Source of the DNA: Parasponia andersonii | Lineage: Eukaryota > Streptophyta > Magnoliopsida > Rosales > Cannabaceae | Direction of reading: 5' to 3' | Assembly: GCA_002914805.1 (NCBI GenBank) | Contig: JXTB01000037.1 | Coordinates: 646,846-710,845 of the forward strand | Length of the DNA: 64,000 nt | Shown here: piece by piece, positions 21,652 through 35,725 of the stretch | How the letters are laid out: each line of letters begins with the position of its first letter | Position numbering within the stretch: the stretch's first letter is position 1 | The notes under the pieces: generated by a model | Told to the model about the DNA's origin: nothing | The model's input: the letters and a program-made list of their open reading frames with translations, nothing else | Database searches by the model: none | Program-made: the position numbers and the translations under genes

Positions 21652-23664
21652 TGCTGGGAATATATGCTCTTCATAGCATATTTCATCGTGTAATAAATAT
21701 TTTTTGGAATTAATAAAATTGGTTAGATATTTTAATTATATCTTTTGTATATGAATGATTGAATAAAAGTCTATTTAATTACATAATATGTATTTTTGTG
21801 ATCACGAGATAGATTCACAGAAGATATTGATACAGGTTATTTTGTAATTAAATAAAATTATTTGTAGTTAATAAAATAAAGTTGGACTCTTTATTTTAAC
21901 TATTCTAAATTCATTTAATAATTTGTCTTAATTATGTATGAATTTGCAAATATAGTTAGACTATATTGAACGGATCAATTATGAAATTTAATAGACTTCA
22001 ACTAACTATTTGGCTTATTAAATCTTATTTGGCATTTATAATACTTTATTCTCAATTCTGAGTTAATTATGAGTTCATGTTTATTTATATTGCAACATTT
22101 GAGTTACTAAAGAGTGCAACTCTAATTGAGGGATTAATATTTTCATTTACTTGATAGGAAGTATTTGTGAACAATGATACTTATAGATTGATAATATGGA
22201 ATTTGTACATACATATTCCTTGATGGGTTTTTGACACTTGATTATAGAATTCTCTGGTCAGAGTGTGTCAACATATCTAATTATTATATTGAAAATGATC
22301 ATTAGAGAAAACTAATAAGAGTCAAGAAATAAAATATAATTAAATTGATTGGACAATTGAGATATCAATTTAATTATGATATGATACAAATTATTAAAGT
22401 ATATATATCAATGTGGCATAGGCTAATTATTACTAGTGCAATAATAATCATAAAATACCATTTAATAGTGGGTTGCAATTCCAATCTTCCAGTGGAGTAA
22501 ATTTGGAATTTATAATTGGGCTGATTAATTTAAGGTACAATTGCGAGAGCCAGTAAAGATCCTCATTTAGCCTCTAAATTTGGTTGTACTGCTACAAGTC
22601 TAATTGATAGAAAAGAAATAGTAGTTGGGCCTCACAAGCCCAAGGCTGCACAAGCCTAGCCCAATAATTGGGCATAGGCGGGTGGCACAATGCTAGACAT
22701 ATAGTGCACTCCCATATGAGATTTGTAATTTAATATAAGATGGATTATTTTAATTTTAGAAATTTTAAATTATTATAATAATTAATTTAGAATAAAATTC
22801 AAATAGAAAGTCTATCAGTAAAAATTTGTACGTATTATGTTATTTTAGCCAATTTAATTTCGCAACTGTCAAAATAATGGAAATAAATATCTTTTATTTA
22901 ATTTCTTGATTTGAATTAAGAAATCTGGATAAATAAAGGATAAATATTTATTTGAATTAATTTCTAATTCTTTATTGGAGAGTATTTTGAAATTTGAAAA
23001 TACATCTTTAAAGGGTGTTACATGTTTTTTGAAGAGAATCTCTCTAGCACAAAATGAGTAGAGCAATCCTACTCTACTAATAAAGAATTGTTCTGATATA
23101 TTGAACCTAAACAAATATTTTTTTTATTAGAAATAATTTTTTTAAAAAAGATGTCCATGAATTTTTTGTACAAAAAAAAACAGTTAAGTAAAATTTCAAA
23201 GTGAGAATTTTTCTCTACGTCTAGAGAAAAATATCTTTCCAAGAAAAATAAGAACGTACAAATTTTCTTGAGAGTTTTGAGTTATTATAATTCTCTAGAC
23301 AGAAAAGAAAATCACACAGATCAATTAAAAGGTAAGTGACAAGAAATTCTTCTTGTTATTGTGTTAGTTTTTAATTAAAAGTTAATCATTTCTCTTGTAA
23401 CGTACAAGGTGACCACGTAGAAAAAAAAAAGTTAAATAAAATTTCAAAGAGAGAATTTTTCTCTACATCTAGAGAAAAATATATTTCCAAGAAAAATAAG
23501 AGCCTATGAATTTTTTTGAGAGTTTTGAATAATTATAATTCTCTAGACAAAAAGAAAAATCACAAAGATTAATTAAAAGCTAAGTAACAAAAAAACTCTT
23601 CTTGTTATTATGTTAATTTTTAATTATAAGCTAATCATTTCTCTTGTAGCATACAAGGTGATCA
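21652..23664. mobile_element. Probable solo LTR, about 2.0 kb
   Basis: The segment begins TGCTGGGAATATATGCTCTT, typical of the start of a plant retrotransposon LTR, and ends in CA (GGTGATCA). It is flanked by AATAC on the left (21647-21651) and CATAC on the right (23665-23669), matching at 4 of 5 bases as an aged target-site duplication. There is no protein-coding frame and no second copy in the window. Its right part contains a 248-bp tandem duplication. Termini and solo status are inferred. Confidence 0.42.
23183..23664. repeat. Two tandem copies of a ~248-bp unit
   Basis: Copy 1 runs from 23183 to about 23420 and copy 2 from 23431 to 23664. Both contain GAATTTTTCTCTAC, CTAGAGAAAAATAT, TTATAATTCTCTAGACA, TTCTTCTTGTTATT and ACAAGGTGA in the same order. 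The duplication lies at the right end of the probable LTR. Confidence 0.8.
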
Positions 23665-23823
23665 CATACTGCCGAACGGTATAAAAAATGAGTCATATGT
23701 CACTATTTGCATACTTCCATTAGCTGCCACATGTCCCATGATCTAAGTGTTGGGGTTTAATAACTAATGTCAATCTACTTTTTTGATTTTAATAGAATTA
23801 AATAACTTAATATACTGCTGACG

Positions 23824-24013
23824 AAATGGGTTGGCTCAAGTGATAAGAACACCCATTATTTATGATCTTGGTCTTAAGTTCGAGTCATAGTAGGAGTGGG
23901 TGTGAAAGCCTATTATCCCTAATTAGATAGGGTAAGGATTGAGTAGTAGTAAATAATTTTCTTTACAAAGAAAATTAATTAAGCCTCGTTTAAAAAAAAA
24001 AAAAAAAAAAAAA
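23824..24013 (+). mobile_element. tRNA-derived SINE
   Basis: The element has an internal RNA polymerase III promoter: a box A-like TGGCTCAAGTGA (23832-23843) and a box B-like GTTCGAGTC (23878-23886), 46 bp apart. It ends in a long poly-A tail (23992-24013). The body after box B matches no gene. No clear target-site duplication was found. Confidence 0.7.
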
Positions 24014-24405
24014 CTTAGGGAACTGTTATTTAGAGTTGAGCAGGTGACCTGGTAAAATGTCACATTTATTATGGCACGTACTTAACAATAAAAAGCCGAT
24101 ATTCAAACCACATAGCTCAAGTAATTGGCTCGTGTAACCCGTGATACAACGTTTTATTGATTAAAATATGTATTTCAACGGGATTAGTTTTGTATTTTCA
24201 CTCTTTATTATTTATTTATTTTTTTTTGGCAGACTGTTGAGGTGACGAAAAGATCGACTAAATAGAGGCTGTAGTGCAATTGTGCAAGACAATATTTTGT
24301 CTTTTCTACAAGTTTTAAACTAAAGCAGTGGAGTTGGCTATTCCCTAATTTAGTCTCTAATATATATGTATACGGTGGACTAATTTGCAGCGATAAAATT
24401 GCAGC

Positions 24406-24443
<38 letters not shown>

Positions 24444-24983
24444 GTTGTGTGTATCAGTTATAATAAAATAAAGAATTACAAATCAAACAATAGCAATATA
24501 ACGGTAAATAATCATATATACTTCCTTAAGAAAACTAATTCTGTATATACTAATTCCTACACAAATACGTTTGAGAGTGATTAAATCCCCAATGATTATG
24601 CTCTTCGATGGATACTGTTGTGTGATTATGTCGTTTTTCCTATATTGTTTCATATTCTGTTTAAAAATCAATTATTAATTGCTGTCACTTTTTACGCTTA
24701 CAGGAAACTATAAATAACTAAGTACATAGGACTTCTTGTGACTTGTACTATACAATAGTAAACAATATTACCTTCTTTACAACTTTTTTTTTTTTTCCCA
24801 AAAGAATAGCAGTTGCCTCGAAGGAAAAAAAAAAAAAAAAAAACGGTAGTGAATAGCTATTGAGTCATTTTTGTTTTGTTTTGTTTTGTTTTTCTTTTTC
24901 TTTTTTCAGGGAAAGAGTTATTGATTAATTGATATGTTTCATATTAAGACTTAAACAACGACAACCATAAAAAACGAAAACAA

Positions 24984-25030
<47 letters not shown>

Positions 25031-25756
25031 GTATAGAAATGAGACCGAATAGTAAAACAACAATGTAAAAATACGTCAATTAATGTAAATTAGACAAAAT
25101 AGAGAAACAAGAATAAAACAGAAAAGAACGATATCATAAAAACGATCATATAATAAAAACAGAAGGTGGTAACAATGTAAATATGTTGTTATAGGTTGTA
25201 CATAAGTAAGTCAAAATGTATTATCTATCTTGTTTGTAAACTACTAAAATGTGAAAGATACTTCTACTTCTTTATACAAGATAACGTTGTTATTAGTTTA
25301 AGAAATATTTTTTCGATATGCAATACTAACATTTTTATTGAGTCTGATAGAGTAAGACGCTTATGTGCAAATATGTAGTTTTAATTCGGGTCTGGCTTCT
25401 TGTTTTGAAATTTCTTTTTACTAAAAAAAAAAAAACAACTTAAAAGTATTATATAAATGGGCACGTGCAAGGCTTTTTTTTATTATTATTACTAATAGTA
25501 AAAATAAAAACAAGAAAAAATTCGAGGAAAAAATTAATAAATTGCACAAAACATAATTGATATTCATATTGCAAAACAAATATTTTTTTTAAAAAAAATA
25601 AGTGTCTTCGTAGAAAAAAAATTAAAAAAACACAAAATTGCCACCTAAAAAAGACATTGGATAAATAATAATAATAATTTTCACTTGACTCCCAAAGCAC
25701 ATTAGTTTTTCCATATTTTCTATTTCAGGATAAGCTGACCTATTTTCAGTAACAGC
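24014..25756. other. Intergenic with microsatellites
   Basis: AT-rich DNA with several simple repeats: (TTA)n at about 24405-24441, a poly-A tract near 24824, (AT)n at 24988-25018 and (TATG)n just after. No supportable gene. Confidence 0.5.
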
Positions 25757-26284
25757 TAGAGCTGTAAATATGGGCGGTCTTACCCGATTCGTTCGGGCCT
25801 GAGGAGAAATTCGGGCCGGATTGGGCCGGGAATAGAAGCGGGCCGGGCCGGGCTAGCCTGCAAAGTATTTTTAAAGGCTCCGCCCATCCCGACAGCCCGC
25901 AGGGCCAAAGTTCCAAACCGAGCCGGACCGAGCTAAATCTGGGCCGATCCGATAATTTAAAAAAAATGAAAAAATGAAAAAATAAATAGAAAAATGAATC
26001 TTTTTCAATAAAAAATAAAATTATTAGTTGCATACTTACTTATTTAGTAAAAAAAAATAACTAAAATTAATAAGACAAATTTTTAAAAATAGAAAGAAAA
26101 AAAAAGGTGTGTGGGCCACTGGCCTGGTCCGGCGGGCCAGCACCAGTGGTCCAGTCCAGCCCAGCCCGCATGCCAAATAAGCGGGCCGCGGGCCGACCTG
26201 TTGGGCCCAGTCCAGTCCAGCCCGCATGCTAAATGAGCGGGCCGCGGACTGACCCGTTGGGCCCGGTCCAAATTTACAGATCTA
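25757..26284. mobile_element. Non-autonomous hAT-like element
   Basis: The ends are inverted repeats: TAGAGCTGTAAATATGGGC on the left, and TAGATCTGTAAATTTGGAC from the right in reverse complement. Flanking octamers GTAACAGC (25749-25756) and GTCACGGC (26285-26292) match at 6 of 8 positions, the duplication length expected of hAT elements. The interior has GC-rich GGGCCGGGCC blocks on both sides of an AT-rich core and a 56-bp tandem repeat (units anchored at CCCGCATG, 26165 and 26221). Open frames on the minus strand are by-products of the GC-rich repeats. Confidence 0.68.
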
Positions 26285-26292
26285 GTCACGGC

Positions 26293-26763
26293 GACCTTTG
26301 ACCGAGTTTCTTTTTTGCTTTATTTTTAAAAAAAAAAATTAATATACACCCACCCAATGGGTGACGCCAGCAACACTGGTCATTCCTGCTTTGGATTATC
26401 CTCTCAACCAACTATCCCTTAGCCTTCCGATCACTCAAATCAGCTTGTAGCCATTAATGTTAGTGCACAACCGCCAATCAGATTAACCCAAACCAACCTC
26501 TCCTCGTGGCGTTTACAGTTCAACACCCTTCTTATTGGTTATGACCCCACCTACACTCATCATGCGATTACAAGTGGAAAAATCATTACTAAAAAAATAA
26601 TAATTTGTAATTAAAAGATTTATAATTAAAAGTTTTAGTTACAAAAATAATAATTTAAATATATTTAATTATAAAAATTTTATTATTATAAATAAAAGAT
26701 CATAACTAATGGTACATTAATAATAATTTATGACTAAATATTATCCTTTTAATTGTGACTGGA
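26293..26763. other. Intergenic, with GC-richer patch
   Basis: About 26345-26570 is noticeably less AT-rich than its surroundings but has no recognisable coding frame. The remainder is AT-rich. Confidence 0.4.
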
Positions 26764-26960
26764 TGTCACTTTAGTCAAAAAAAAAAAAAAAATGTTTTTA
26801 GTGCAAGTCATACTAGGACATGACGTGGGTTGGACCCTTACACAACGATGATAATAGATTGAGTATCTTTGGTCAAAAAAAAAAAAATTGTTTTTAGTGC
26901 AAGTCATTCTAGGACATGACTTGGGTTGGACCTTACACAACGATGATAATAATTGAGCAG
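26764..26960. repeat. Two tandem copies of a ~97-bp unit
   Basis: Both copies contain GTCAAAAA, a poly-A run, TTTTTAGTGCAAGTCA, CTAGGACATGAC, GGGTTGGACC and ACACAACGATGATAAT. The first starts near 26772 and the second near 26870. Confidence 0.8.
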
Positions 26961-27439
26961 CGAAATGCCACTTTTTTAAGTCGTCAGAAAAAATACCAAT
27001 CTTTAATATATATGAATGATGTAAACAAAACATTTTTTTTTAAATGTTACTTTAACTACAACTAAACTCGTGAAATGTAGGACGAAGAAAATGACCCAAA
27101 GAATAAAAAAAGAGAAAACAGTATAAATTAGAGAAAAAAATAGTCATTATAAGTAGTAATTAGTTGGGTCTAATAAGTAATGGCATTTGTTTAATTCTTT
27201 CATGATAATGACCCGGACTAACTTGTAGATCATGACGATGACAAACAAGTCTTTCTTCCAAGGCCATAATTTCCATTCGTTCTGGAACATTCATGCACCG
27301 CAGAAATTTATAAAAGATACAAGTATTAAAATTAATACATTCCATCCAGATTTTAATATTATAAAACAATCGAACCCGGGAATATTTGAAATTAACATAT
27401 CAAGTTAATTTGGATGGCCATGCCTGGTCCTGGCGTTTA
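26961..27439. other. Intergenic sequence left of the LTR element
   Basis: AT-rich with no supportable gene. Confidence 0.5.
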
Positions 27440-29133
27440 TGACCTAAAATCTAAGACCGTGATTTTTGATAATTTTAAGTGTAAATTAATATAAATAAAG
27501 AATTTTACAAAAATTCAGAGAAAACTAAGTATTTGAATTTTTCATTTTAGTCTTTAAATCATTAGAAATTCTATATTAATATTGGTTCATCTTTATTTTA
27601 ATTTATAAAATAGATACACTAGTTTAAAATCAAGAAAACATAGTTAAGTTGTACAAAAATTTGGTTTAATAAAATTACGGTCTTAATTTAATAGATTTTT
27701 CAAATTTAGAATCCGAATGTCAAAAATATAACTTACAAAATTTGTCAAAATTCAAGTACTTAAATCTTTAAAAATATTCTTCTTGGGAACCAAAAGGTCA
27801 CGTTTATACACTAAATCCTGAAATAGTAGAAAATACATCTTCATACATTCACTTAGCATAAACAACAAACTTGGCTAAATAGTTAGAAATAAAAAGAATA
27901 GAATAAGTTATGAGGACGAACCAAAGAAGGATAGGAATAAGACTGCCAAGCGACTTGCCTAGCCATCAAGATAACTAACTCGAATGAACAACCACTAGAG
28001 AGGAAGAAAAATAAAAGGGGTGAGCTCAAAGGCTCAATAGAAAAACTGTTACCTCATTTAAAAATCTTGTTAGTGATAGAAAGCCCATACATAGTTAGTT
28101 TAGTCTAAAATAACTTTGCAAAACCATATGTGTATATATTCATAAAAATATCCAAAACCGATAGTTCATATGCATATACATATATATAAATGTACAACAA
28201 ACATAATCTCTCAAAACCAATTAGTCCACAAGTATATGACACAAATCTACCTATACCCATAAGTTCACCAGCTCTCATCAATGGACACCAAGGTATTGGT
28301 ACTACGTGTGCCATATAGCCTATCTGACACCTAGCCCATAACCGAAAGTCCACCCACGTGTCGCCTACCAAACGTGGAGGGGTAACCGCATTGCCTATGC
28401 CTGCCAAATAGGGAGGTAATCAGAAGAAATACTCCACGCCAGTTCACAGACTCTGCACCATTGGTGGGGTTGAAACGCCATACTATAAAAATCTCATGAT
28501 ACTACTCTGGGACTCATGTGTGATCTTATAACAAATATACTCTAAACTGATATGTAAAAATAACCACACAGTAATTTAAATTCAAATGATACTTTAGTTT
28601 TTAGTAAAATAGTTAATTAAATTTTATATAAAAGTTAGACAGTATAACGACCCTATTTTAACATATCCAAAATTAGCATGTACTCAGAAAAGTCCCAGAG
28701 CAAGCCAATACATAAATCATACCATTCAATTCCATCGCAGATATATAAAAGTTCTAAAATTACATTTGTTCTCATATGTTGCAGAAATTAAGTTTTATTC
28801 AAAAATAACATAAAAGAGAGGTAGTCTAATCCATACCTCACCAGAATAGCGATGCCGTATTATTGGATGCTCAAAGTACCGTTGAACGATCGCTCGGAGA
28901 GGCGGAAACTAATTTCACGCCCTTGATTGCTAACTTGGGAAAAATCAACTTCTTAACAGAGCTTTGAATCAATAAACGGACCTCTTCATTGAATTCCTAA
29001 TATCTAAAATAACTAAGTTAGACATATAACTCGAAAAATTTGTGTCTGGGCCGACACCGGACCGGTGTCACACAAAACTAGATCAAATTTAAGCCGTTAG
29101 ATATCATTTTTCGTGCCAATGACCAAATATAGT

Positions 29134-29167
<34 letters not shown>

Positions 29168-29754
29168 AACTTCTCCATTTTCCGAGTATATTTCAAAATT
29201 TCTAACAAAAAGGAAATCTAACGGTCGGATCAAAAACTAAAATTTGAAACTTAAAACACCTAAAAATGGTAACTTTCAAACTAGACAAAGTAGAATCGTG
29301 AAATATATACCTTGATGATCCTTTTGATGATACGAATCAAACGAGCTCAATTTAAGGTCGAATAATGGCTAGAATAGTCTTCGGTGACTGAAAATGTCTG
29401 GAGCTTTTCGAGTTCCTTGCTAAAGTTTGGTGGCTCCAATGGCTGCGGGAGCTGGGCAGCTGGTTATTGGCAGTGCGGCGAAGCTTTGTCAGAGTCCTCA
29501 TGGCCAGAAAACGACCGGTGGGTGGCACTTAGGTTTTTCTTCTTCAGCGGCTTGGACCGAAGAGAAATAGAGAGAGAGAATAAGGAGACAGAGAAAGGTG
29601 CGCAGAATAGAGGTAGAGAGAAGAGAAACAGAGTGGTTAATTTTTTTTAAAAAGTTATGGGACCCACCACTAATGCATATATATATATTTTTTCTATTTC
29701 ATTATATATATGGTCAAATGACTAATATGCCCATTCAAAAACTGGAATTTTACA
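27440..29754 (-). repeat. 3' LTR of the LARD element (left copy)
   Basis: On the plus strand it starts TGACCTAAAATC and ends AATTTTACA, giving TG...CA termini in either orientation. It contains an expanded (TA)n tract at about 29139-29165 that is much shorter in the other LTR, and a GA-rich segment near 29565. The open frame at about 29384-29650 has a weak counterpart in the other LTR and is not a gene. Confidence 0.85.
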
Positions 29755-31609
29755 TTTGTCCCTCCTTAAAGGAATTTCGTACCGAAATTTAGGCACAAAT
29801 CGATAGTATAAATAAGATCGAAAGAAACAGTCACTAGAAGTGTAGTGAACATTCGACTGTAGAATTTAAAAGTATTAAATCGAATGCGAGTTAACGAAAG
29901 TATGAAACAGATAGTCCTCACTTATCACCAAAAACTCGCCAACATACCGAACCACATAATGGAATGGTATAAGGACGTGCTCGGGGAGATACAGATTCAT
30001 AAGGTGGCTCAACAATAGGTATAAGAATCTCAACACCCATGGTTGGAAACGATAACCTCAAACATGTGAATAATCAAAAGATAAGGATAATCATGGCTAG
30101 AAGCCGAAATATACGACTCTAAACACTGATTGTAAAGCACCAAATTAGAACAGTAGACCAAATATCAGATATAAGAATAATATCCCCTTGATCATACTAA
30201 ATCAAAAATTTTCTGGGATATTCCCATTTGTTTGCAATTAGTTCTTAGTTGTAGACAATCTATGAGTCAATGACTCGAACATGAGTCTCCCTTTAAGTAT
30301 AAAACCTAATATAATAGAGTTAAAGACAAGAGACGAGAATCCTTGTGTTACACCACATCAAATAAATGAGCTTAGAGACCAAAGGTGACAAAGAGAGTAC
30401 AATGGCTCATAAACATTTTTCGTTCTCTGATTAGAGCGAGGAATAACATAACACACAAACCACTTCTAGGCAAATGTAAGACTAGAACACCTAAATTGGA
30501 AATCATTTACACAAAACATTAGTGCAAACTTTAGTTTCAAAGGCAAGCATCCATACATGATAAATTTCAAAAGTATTTCAAACCTTTTATCCAGTGTAAA
30601 ACTTCATCAAAGAAAACTAAAGCAATACAGATCCAAAGACTCTATAAGCCCTTGATATAATAAAAATTCCATAGACACAATCCAATGTCTTGGAAATATG
30701 CATATAACAATTGAAATCGATACTTAATGCCCTAAAAATAAGGTTCCAATAGGATAGGCTATCTGGTACCATTTTTGAGTGACGCAATCTCTTATGAAAC
30801 CTCTTTGCAATTTATAACAAAAACATTGAATGTAAAAAGTGTTGGGACTTAGGAATTCTACACTAGTTTACAATATGGCTTCTCCCTAATCAAGGGTAAA
30901 CTAAACCTGAACTATGGGTATCCCTTTACAATATAGAAGTAGAGTCCAACGACTCTTAAGGTAAAACCCATAACTAATCTCATTTCAATTACCATTAATT
31001 ATATAATAATAACCATGTTATATATAATTTAAACCAAATAAGGAATTTAGATACAACCTAATATCAATATTTAGGAAAATATTTCATTCCATACATATAT
31101 GATGAAAATCTCTAATAATCATAAGTATCAATCTATAAAATTGAGTTATATGTGATAACCATTTATTTAAAATCAACAAAGAATGTATGGCAAGACGCTA
31201 GTTTGTTTCCCTATGACCAACAAAATGGACATTTATTTCGCAATCTACACTTACTTGGTAAAATGATAAATGAGGTAATATCTAAATCACCATGATCCAT
31301 TTTTCTTTCAAAGCTAATAAAATATTTGGATAATCCAAATCATAACTAAACTCAAAAGGAGGTTTTCATTGAATTCCAAAATATTTTCCAAAGTAATCAA
31401 ACAAGTTTCTTAAAAGTTTGAAAGTTCACACTTTTTTTTTACATATATAAAGGAGAATGGGGTAGTTTAGAAGATATTAAAATATGAAACATCGTCAAAT
31501 AATTTTTCAAAGTAAGTAAAACAAACACAAATCCTTACTTGGCCCTTCAAAATAAACATTAAAAGTTCATAGAGATTTATATTGGCCATAACTAACTAAC
31601 TAATTAATA

Positions 31610-31663
<54 letters not shown>

Positions 31664-33580
31664 CCATGGATTGGAAAGCTATAATTAATTCTTCAAGAAG
31701 AATACCACATGCTAATACACATAACTCAAAATCCATCAAATACAAACTCAAGGCATGTAACTCGATATCATTCATTGATTTGAAAATCAAAGTTTTATTC
31801 TCCTCCCTAGTTTTCACAACACTTGGAAGACTGATCAACACCAATCACATAATCCCAAAATCTGATCAAATCAAATTCTGTATAACTCCAATACAATTTT
31901 GTTCATACCGTGGGAAATTGAGCTAGTATAAATCATTATGACTTAACAATCCAACAAATACCAAGGGACTATGCATTAACTAACAAGGTAAACCACATCA
32001 AAGAAAACGTAGAGGAAATATACAATTCGAACGATTGAACACATAAAGCACAACTGACAACCTTCATAGAATTTAAATCAAAATTTCCAACTCAAATATT
32101 TTCACCAAACAAGGATTTTTATAATACAAGCAGTCATATTAATTTCTATTTTCTAAGAAATATATTCTAGAGAAAATCACAGGTATAAATCTTTAAACAT
32201 ATGCATGAAGCTAAACATTTTCCCTAAAATCATTTTCAATCCAAACCAAAGTTTACCGAATGACCAAACTTGTGAATATTTTTATTCAAAACTTTTCTTT
32301 AAGTAACTTATATTCATTTTTTAAGTACACTTGTGAAAATATTTATTAAATCTCAAACCAAGTATCAAGTAGGGATTAGAAAATGCTTAGTAATCTACTA
32401 ATCCCAAAGTTTAAAATGAAACTTCAAAAGTTTGATTTATGTATATACATTTATAAAAATAAATTACTTTGTTCTAGAGGTCTTTCAAATCAACACTTCT
32501 AAACGTTAAATAAAATCTTACGAGTATACAAATAGATTGGTGACTTTATAAAGTTTAGTCTCAAGGTAGCATATTAATTTAAAATAGTGTCTCTTTTGAA
32601 AAAGTATATTTCTTTTACCCAACTAATACTCAAGTTTAAAATGTCTATAATTTATTTGAAAACAAACTTGTCACTTTGATCAAACACAAGGCTCTACTTC
32701 ATTCAAAATGTTAACCGTCAACTTGGCGTTTCCAAAAGTTTCAAAACTAAATAAATCAATTTTTATATCCAATCAACTCTCAATAAGTCAAGAATTTTCA
32801 TTCAAAGAACCATAATAATATAACCAGATAACATAAGTGAAATGTAATTACCATAATTAAATAATATCTTGAAATATCAAACTAATCACTTAATCAATGA
32901 ACTTACTATGTAAAAAGTATCACCAATATAAACACTCAAATATAGAATCAAGTTATAATGTATCCAAATTAAATGACCATGAAGATATCAATCCTAAGAA
33001 AATAAAATCTCAATCTCATAAATACCAACAGAGCCAAACTATATCAGTTAAAGTGCAAACACCAAACTAATATATTATAAGCAGAAATCTCTAAGTAAAT
33101 ACAACTACGATCAAATACTACAACAAAAAGTGATAGCCAAAGCCTGAGGGATAATATATAGATAACTCACAAGAAAATAAAAACACAATAACTAAGATGC
33201 AAGATACCTGATTACTACCTTAGAACCGGCGAGATTCATATAGCCTACAATTTGAATAGACAGAAGAGTACAAAAACGAATGTTCATTCAAAACAAGAGA
33301 TCACGCTAATGGCAGAAATTAATAGTCTCACATCAAACTGACATATTCGAGACTAAAATTCTTAGGACATCACCATCTCAAAGATACCAGAATTTTACCT
33401 TGAAGAGGTTTAAGAGAGAACTTGGAAGGAATATGAGCAAAAACAACTTATCTAGCTAATTCCTAAGTGATGTATAAGGTATTTGTCAAAACCATTTCCA
33501 AAACATTTTCAAATACTAAAAAATTTCACAAGCATGATCTCAGATGGATCTGAAGCTGTACTCTGATACCAATTCTATCA
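29755..33580 (-). other. Non-coding interior of the LARD element
   Basis: No gag or pol motif is visible on either strand, and open frames are short and AT-rich. A (TA)n tract lies at about 31616-31659. The primer-binding site is at about 33560-33573 and the polypurine tract at about 29755-29770, both on the minus strand. Confidence 0.75.
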
Positions 33581-35694
33581 TGACCCAAAATCCAAAGTCG
33601 TGACTTTTGATAATTTTGAGTGTAAATTAATATAAATAAAGAATTTTACAAAAATTTAGAGAAGACCAAGTACTTGGATTTTTCATTTTAGTCATTGAAT
33701 CATTAAAAATTCTATATTAATATGGGTTCATCTTTATTTTAATTTATAAAAATAGATACACCAGTTTAATATCAAGAAAACATAGTTAAGTTATACAAAA
33801 ACTTGGTTTAATAAAATTGCGGTCTTGATTTAATAGATTTTTCAAATTTGGAATCCGAATGTCAAAAATGTAACTTAAAAAATTTATCAAAATCCAAAGT
33901 AGTTAAATCTTTAAAAATATTCTCCTTGGGAACCAAGGGTCACGTTTATACACTAAATCCTGAAATAGTAGAAAATACGTCCTCATGCATTCACTTAGCA
34001 TAAACAACAAACTTGGCTAAATAGTTAGAAATAAAAAAGAATAGAACAAGTTATGAGGACGAACCGAAGAAGAATAAGAATAAGACTGCATACGTAAACC
34101 AAGCAACTTGCCTAGCCATCGAGATAACTGACTCGAATGAACAACCACTAGAAAGGAAGAGAAATAAAAAGGGTGAGCTTGAAAGCTCAGTAGAGAAACT
34201 GTTACTTCATTTAAAAATCTTGTTAGTGATAGTAAACCCATACATAGTTAGTTTAGTCTAAAATAATTTTGCAAAACCATATATGCATATATTCATAAAA
34301 ATATCTAAAACCGATAGCCCATATACATATGTATATATATAGATATACAGAAAATATAATATTTCAAAACCAATCAGTCTACAAACACATGACACAAATC
34401 TACCTATACCCATGAGTTCACCAGCTCTTATCAATGGACACCAGGGTATTGGCACTATGTGTACTATACAGTCTATTTGACACATAGCTCATAACTGGAT
34501 GGGACACCAATGTGTCTCCTACTAAACCTAGAGGGGCAACCACATTGCCTACGTTTGCCAAATGAGGAGGTAATCAGAAGAAATACGTCGCATAGGTTCA
34601 CAAACTATGCACTATCGATAGGGCCACAACACCACATTGAAAATCCCCATAATGTTAAGCTAGGACTCATGTGTGATCCTATGATACATGTACTCTAAAT
34701 TGATATGTAAAAATAACTATGTAGTAATTTAAATTCAAATGATGCTCTGGGTTTTAGTAAAATGGCTAATTAAATTTTATAGAAAAAATGGACAGCATAA
34801 TGACCCTATTGTAATATATCCAAAAATAACCTGTACTTAGAAATGTCCCAAAGCAATCTAATACACAAATCATATCATTCAAGTCCATCACAAATATTTA
34901 AAAGTTCTAAAATTACGTTTGTTCTTATATGTTGCAGAAAATAAGTTTTATTCAAAACAACGTAAAAAAGAGGTAACTAAATCTATACTTCACCAGAATA
35001 GAAATACCACACTATTAGATGCTCAAAGTGTCGTTAGACGATTACTCGGAGGATCGGGAACTAATTTCACTTCATCGATCGCTAACTTAGGAAAATCAAC
35101 TTCTCAACGGAGATTTGAATCAATGAACGGACTTCTTCACTGCATTCCTAATATCCAAAATAACTAAGTTAGATATATAACTCGATTATTCCGGGTCTGG
35201 GCACACACTAGATCGGTGTCACACAAAATTAGATAAATCTAAGCCATTAGATATCATTTTTTGTGCTAGTCATCAAATATAGTCAATATATATATCAAAC
35301 TTATCCAATTTTTGTGTATATTCCAAAAATACTAAAAATAATGAAATCTAATGGTCGAATCGAAAACTAGAATTTGAAACTCAAAATACTCAAAAATGGC
35401 AACTTTCAAACCGGACAAAATGAAATCGTGAAATATATAATATGATGATCCTTGCGACGATATGAATCAAACGAGCCCAGTTTGAGGTCAAATAGTGGTC
35501 GGAATGTCACTAGTGACCGAAAATGCCCATGGCTTCTCGAGCTCTTTGCCGATGTTTGGCGGCTCTGATGGCTGTGGAAGCTGGGCAGCAGGTTGCTGGT
35601 GGCACGTCGAAGCTTTGTCAGGGATCCTTGTGGCCGGACGATGATCAGTGGGTGGTGCTTGGGTTTTGCTTCTTCGACAGCTTCGATAGGAGAG

Positions 35695-35725
<31 letters not shown>

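Noticed and set aside
26164-26277. CRISPR-like or regularly spaced repeats
   Set aside because: Only two tandem copies exist, in a plant transposable element; nothing in the window resembles a CRISPR array.
25746-26289. Minus-strand open frames rich in Gly, Pro, Trp and Arg
   Set aside because: They come from translation of the GGGCC repeats of the hAT-like element and have no protein-like organisation.
29384-29650. Open frame in the left LTR (and the similar one at 35523-35774)
   Set aside because: The shared open frame reflects LTR homology; frames are interrupted differently and no retroelement protein motif is present.
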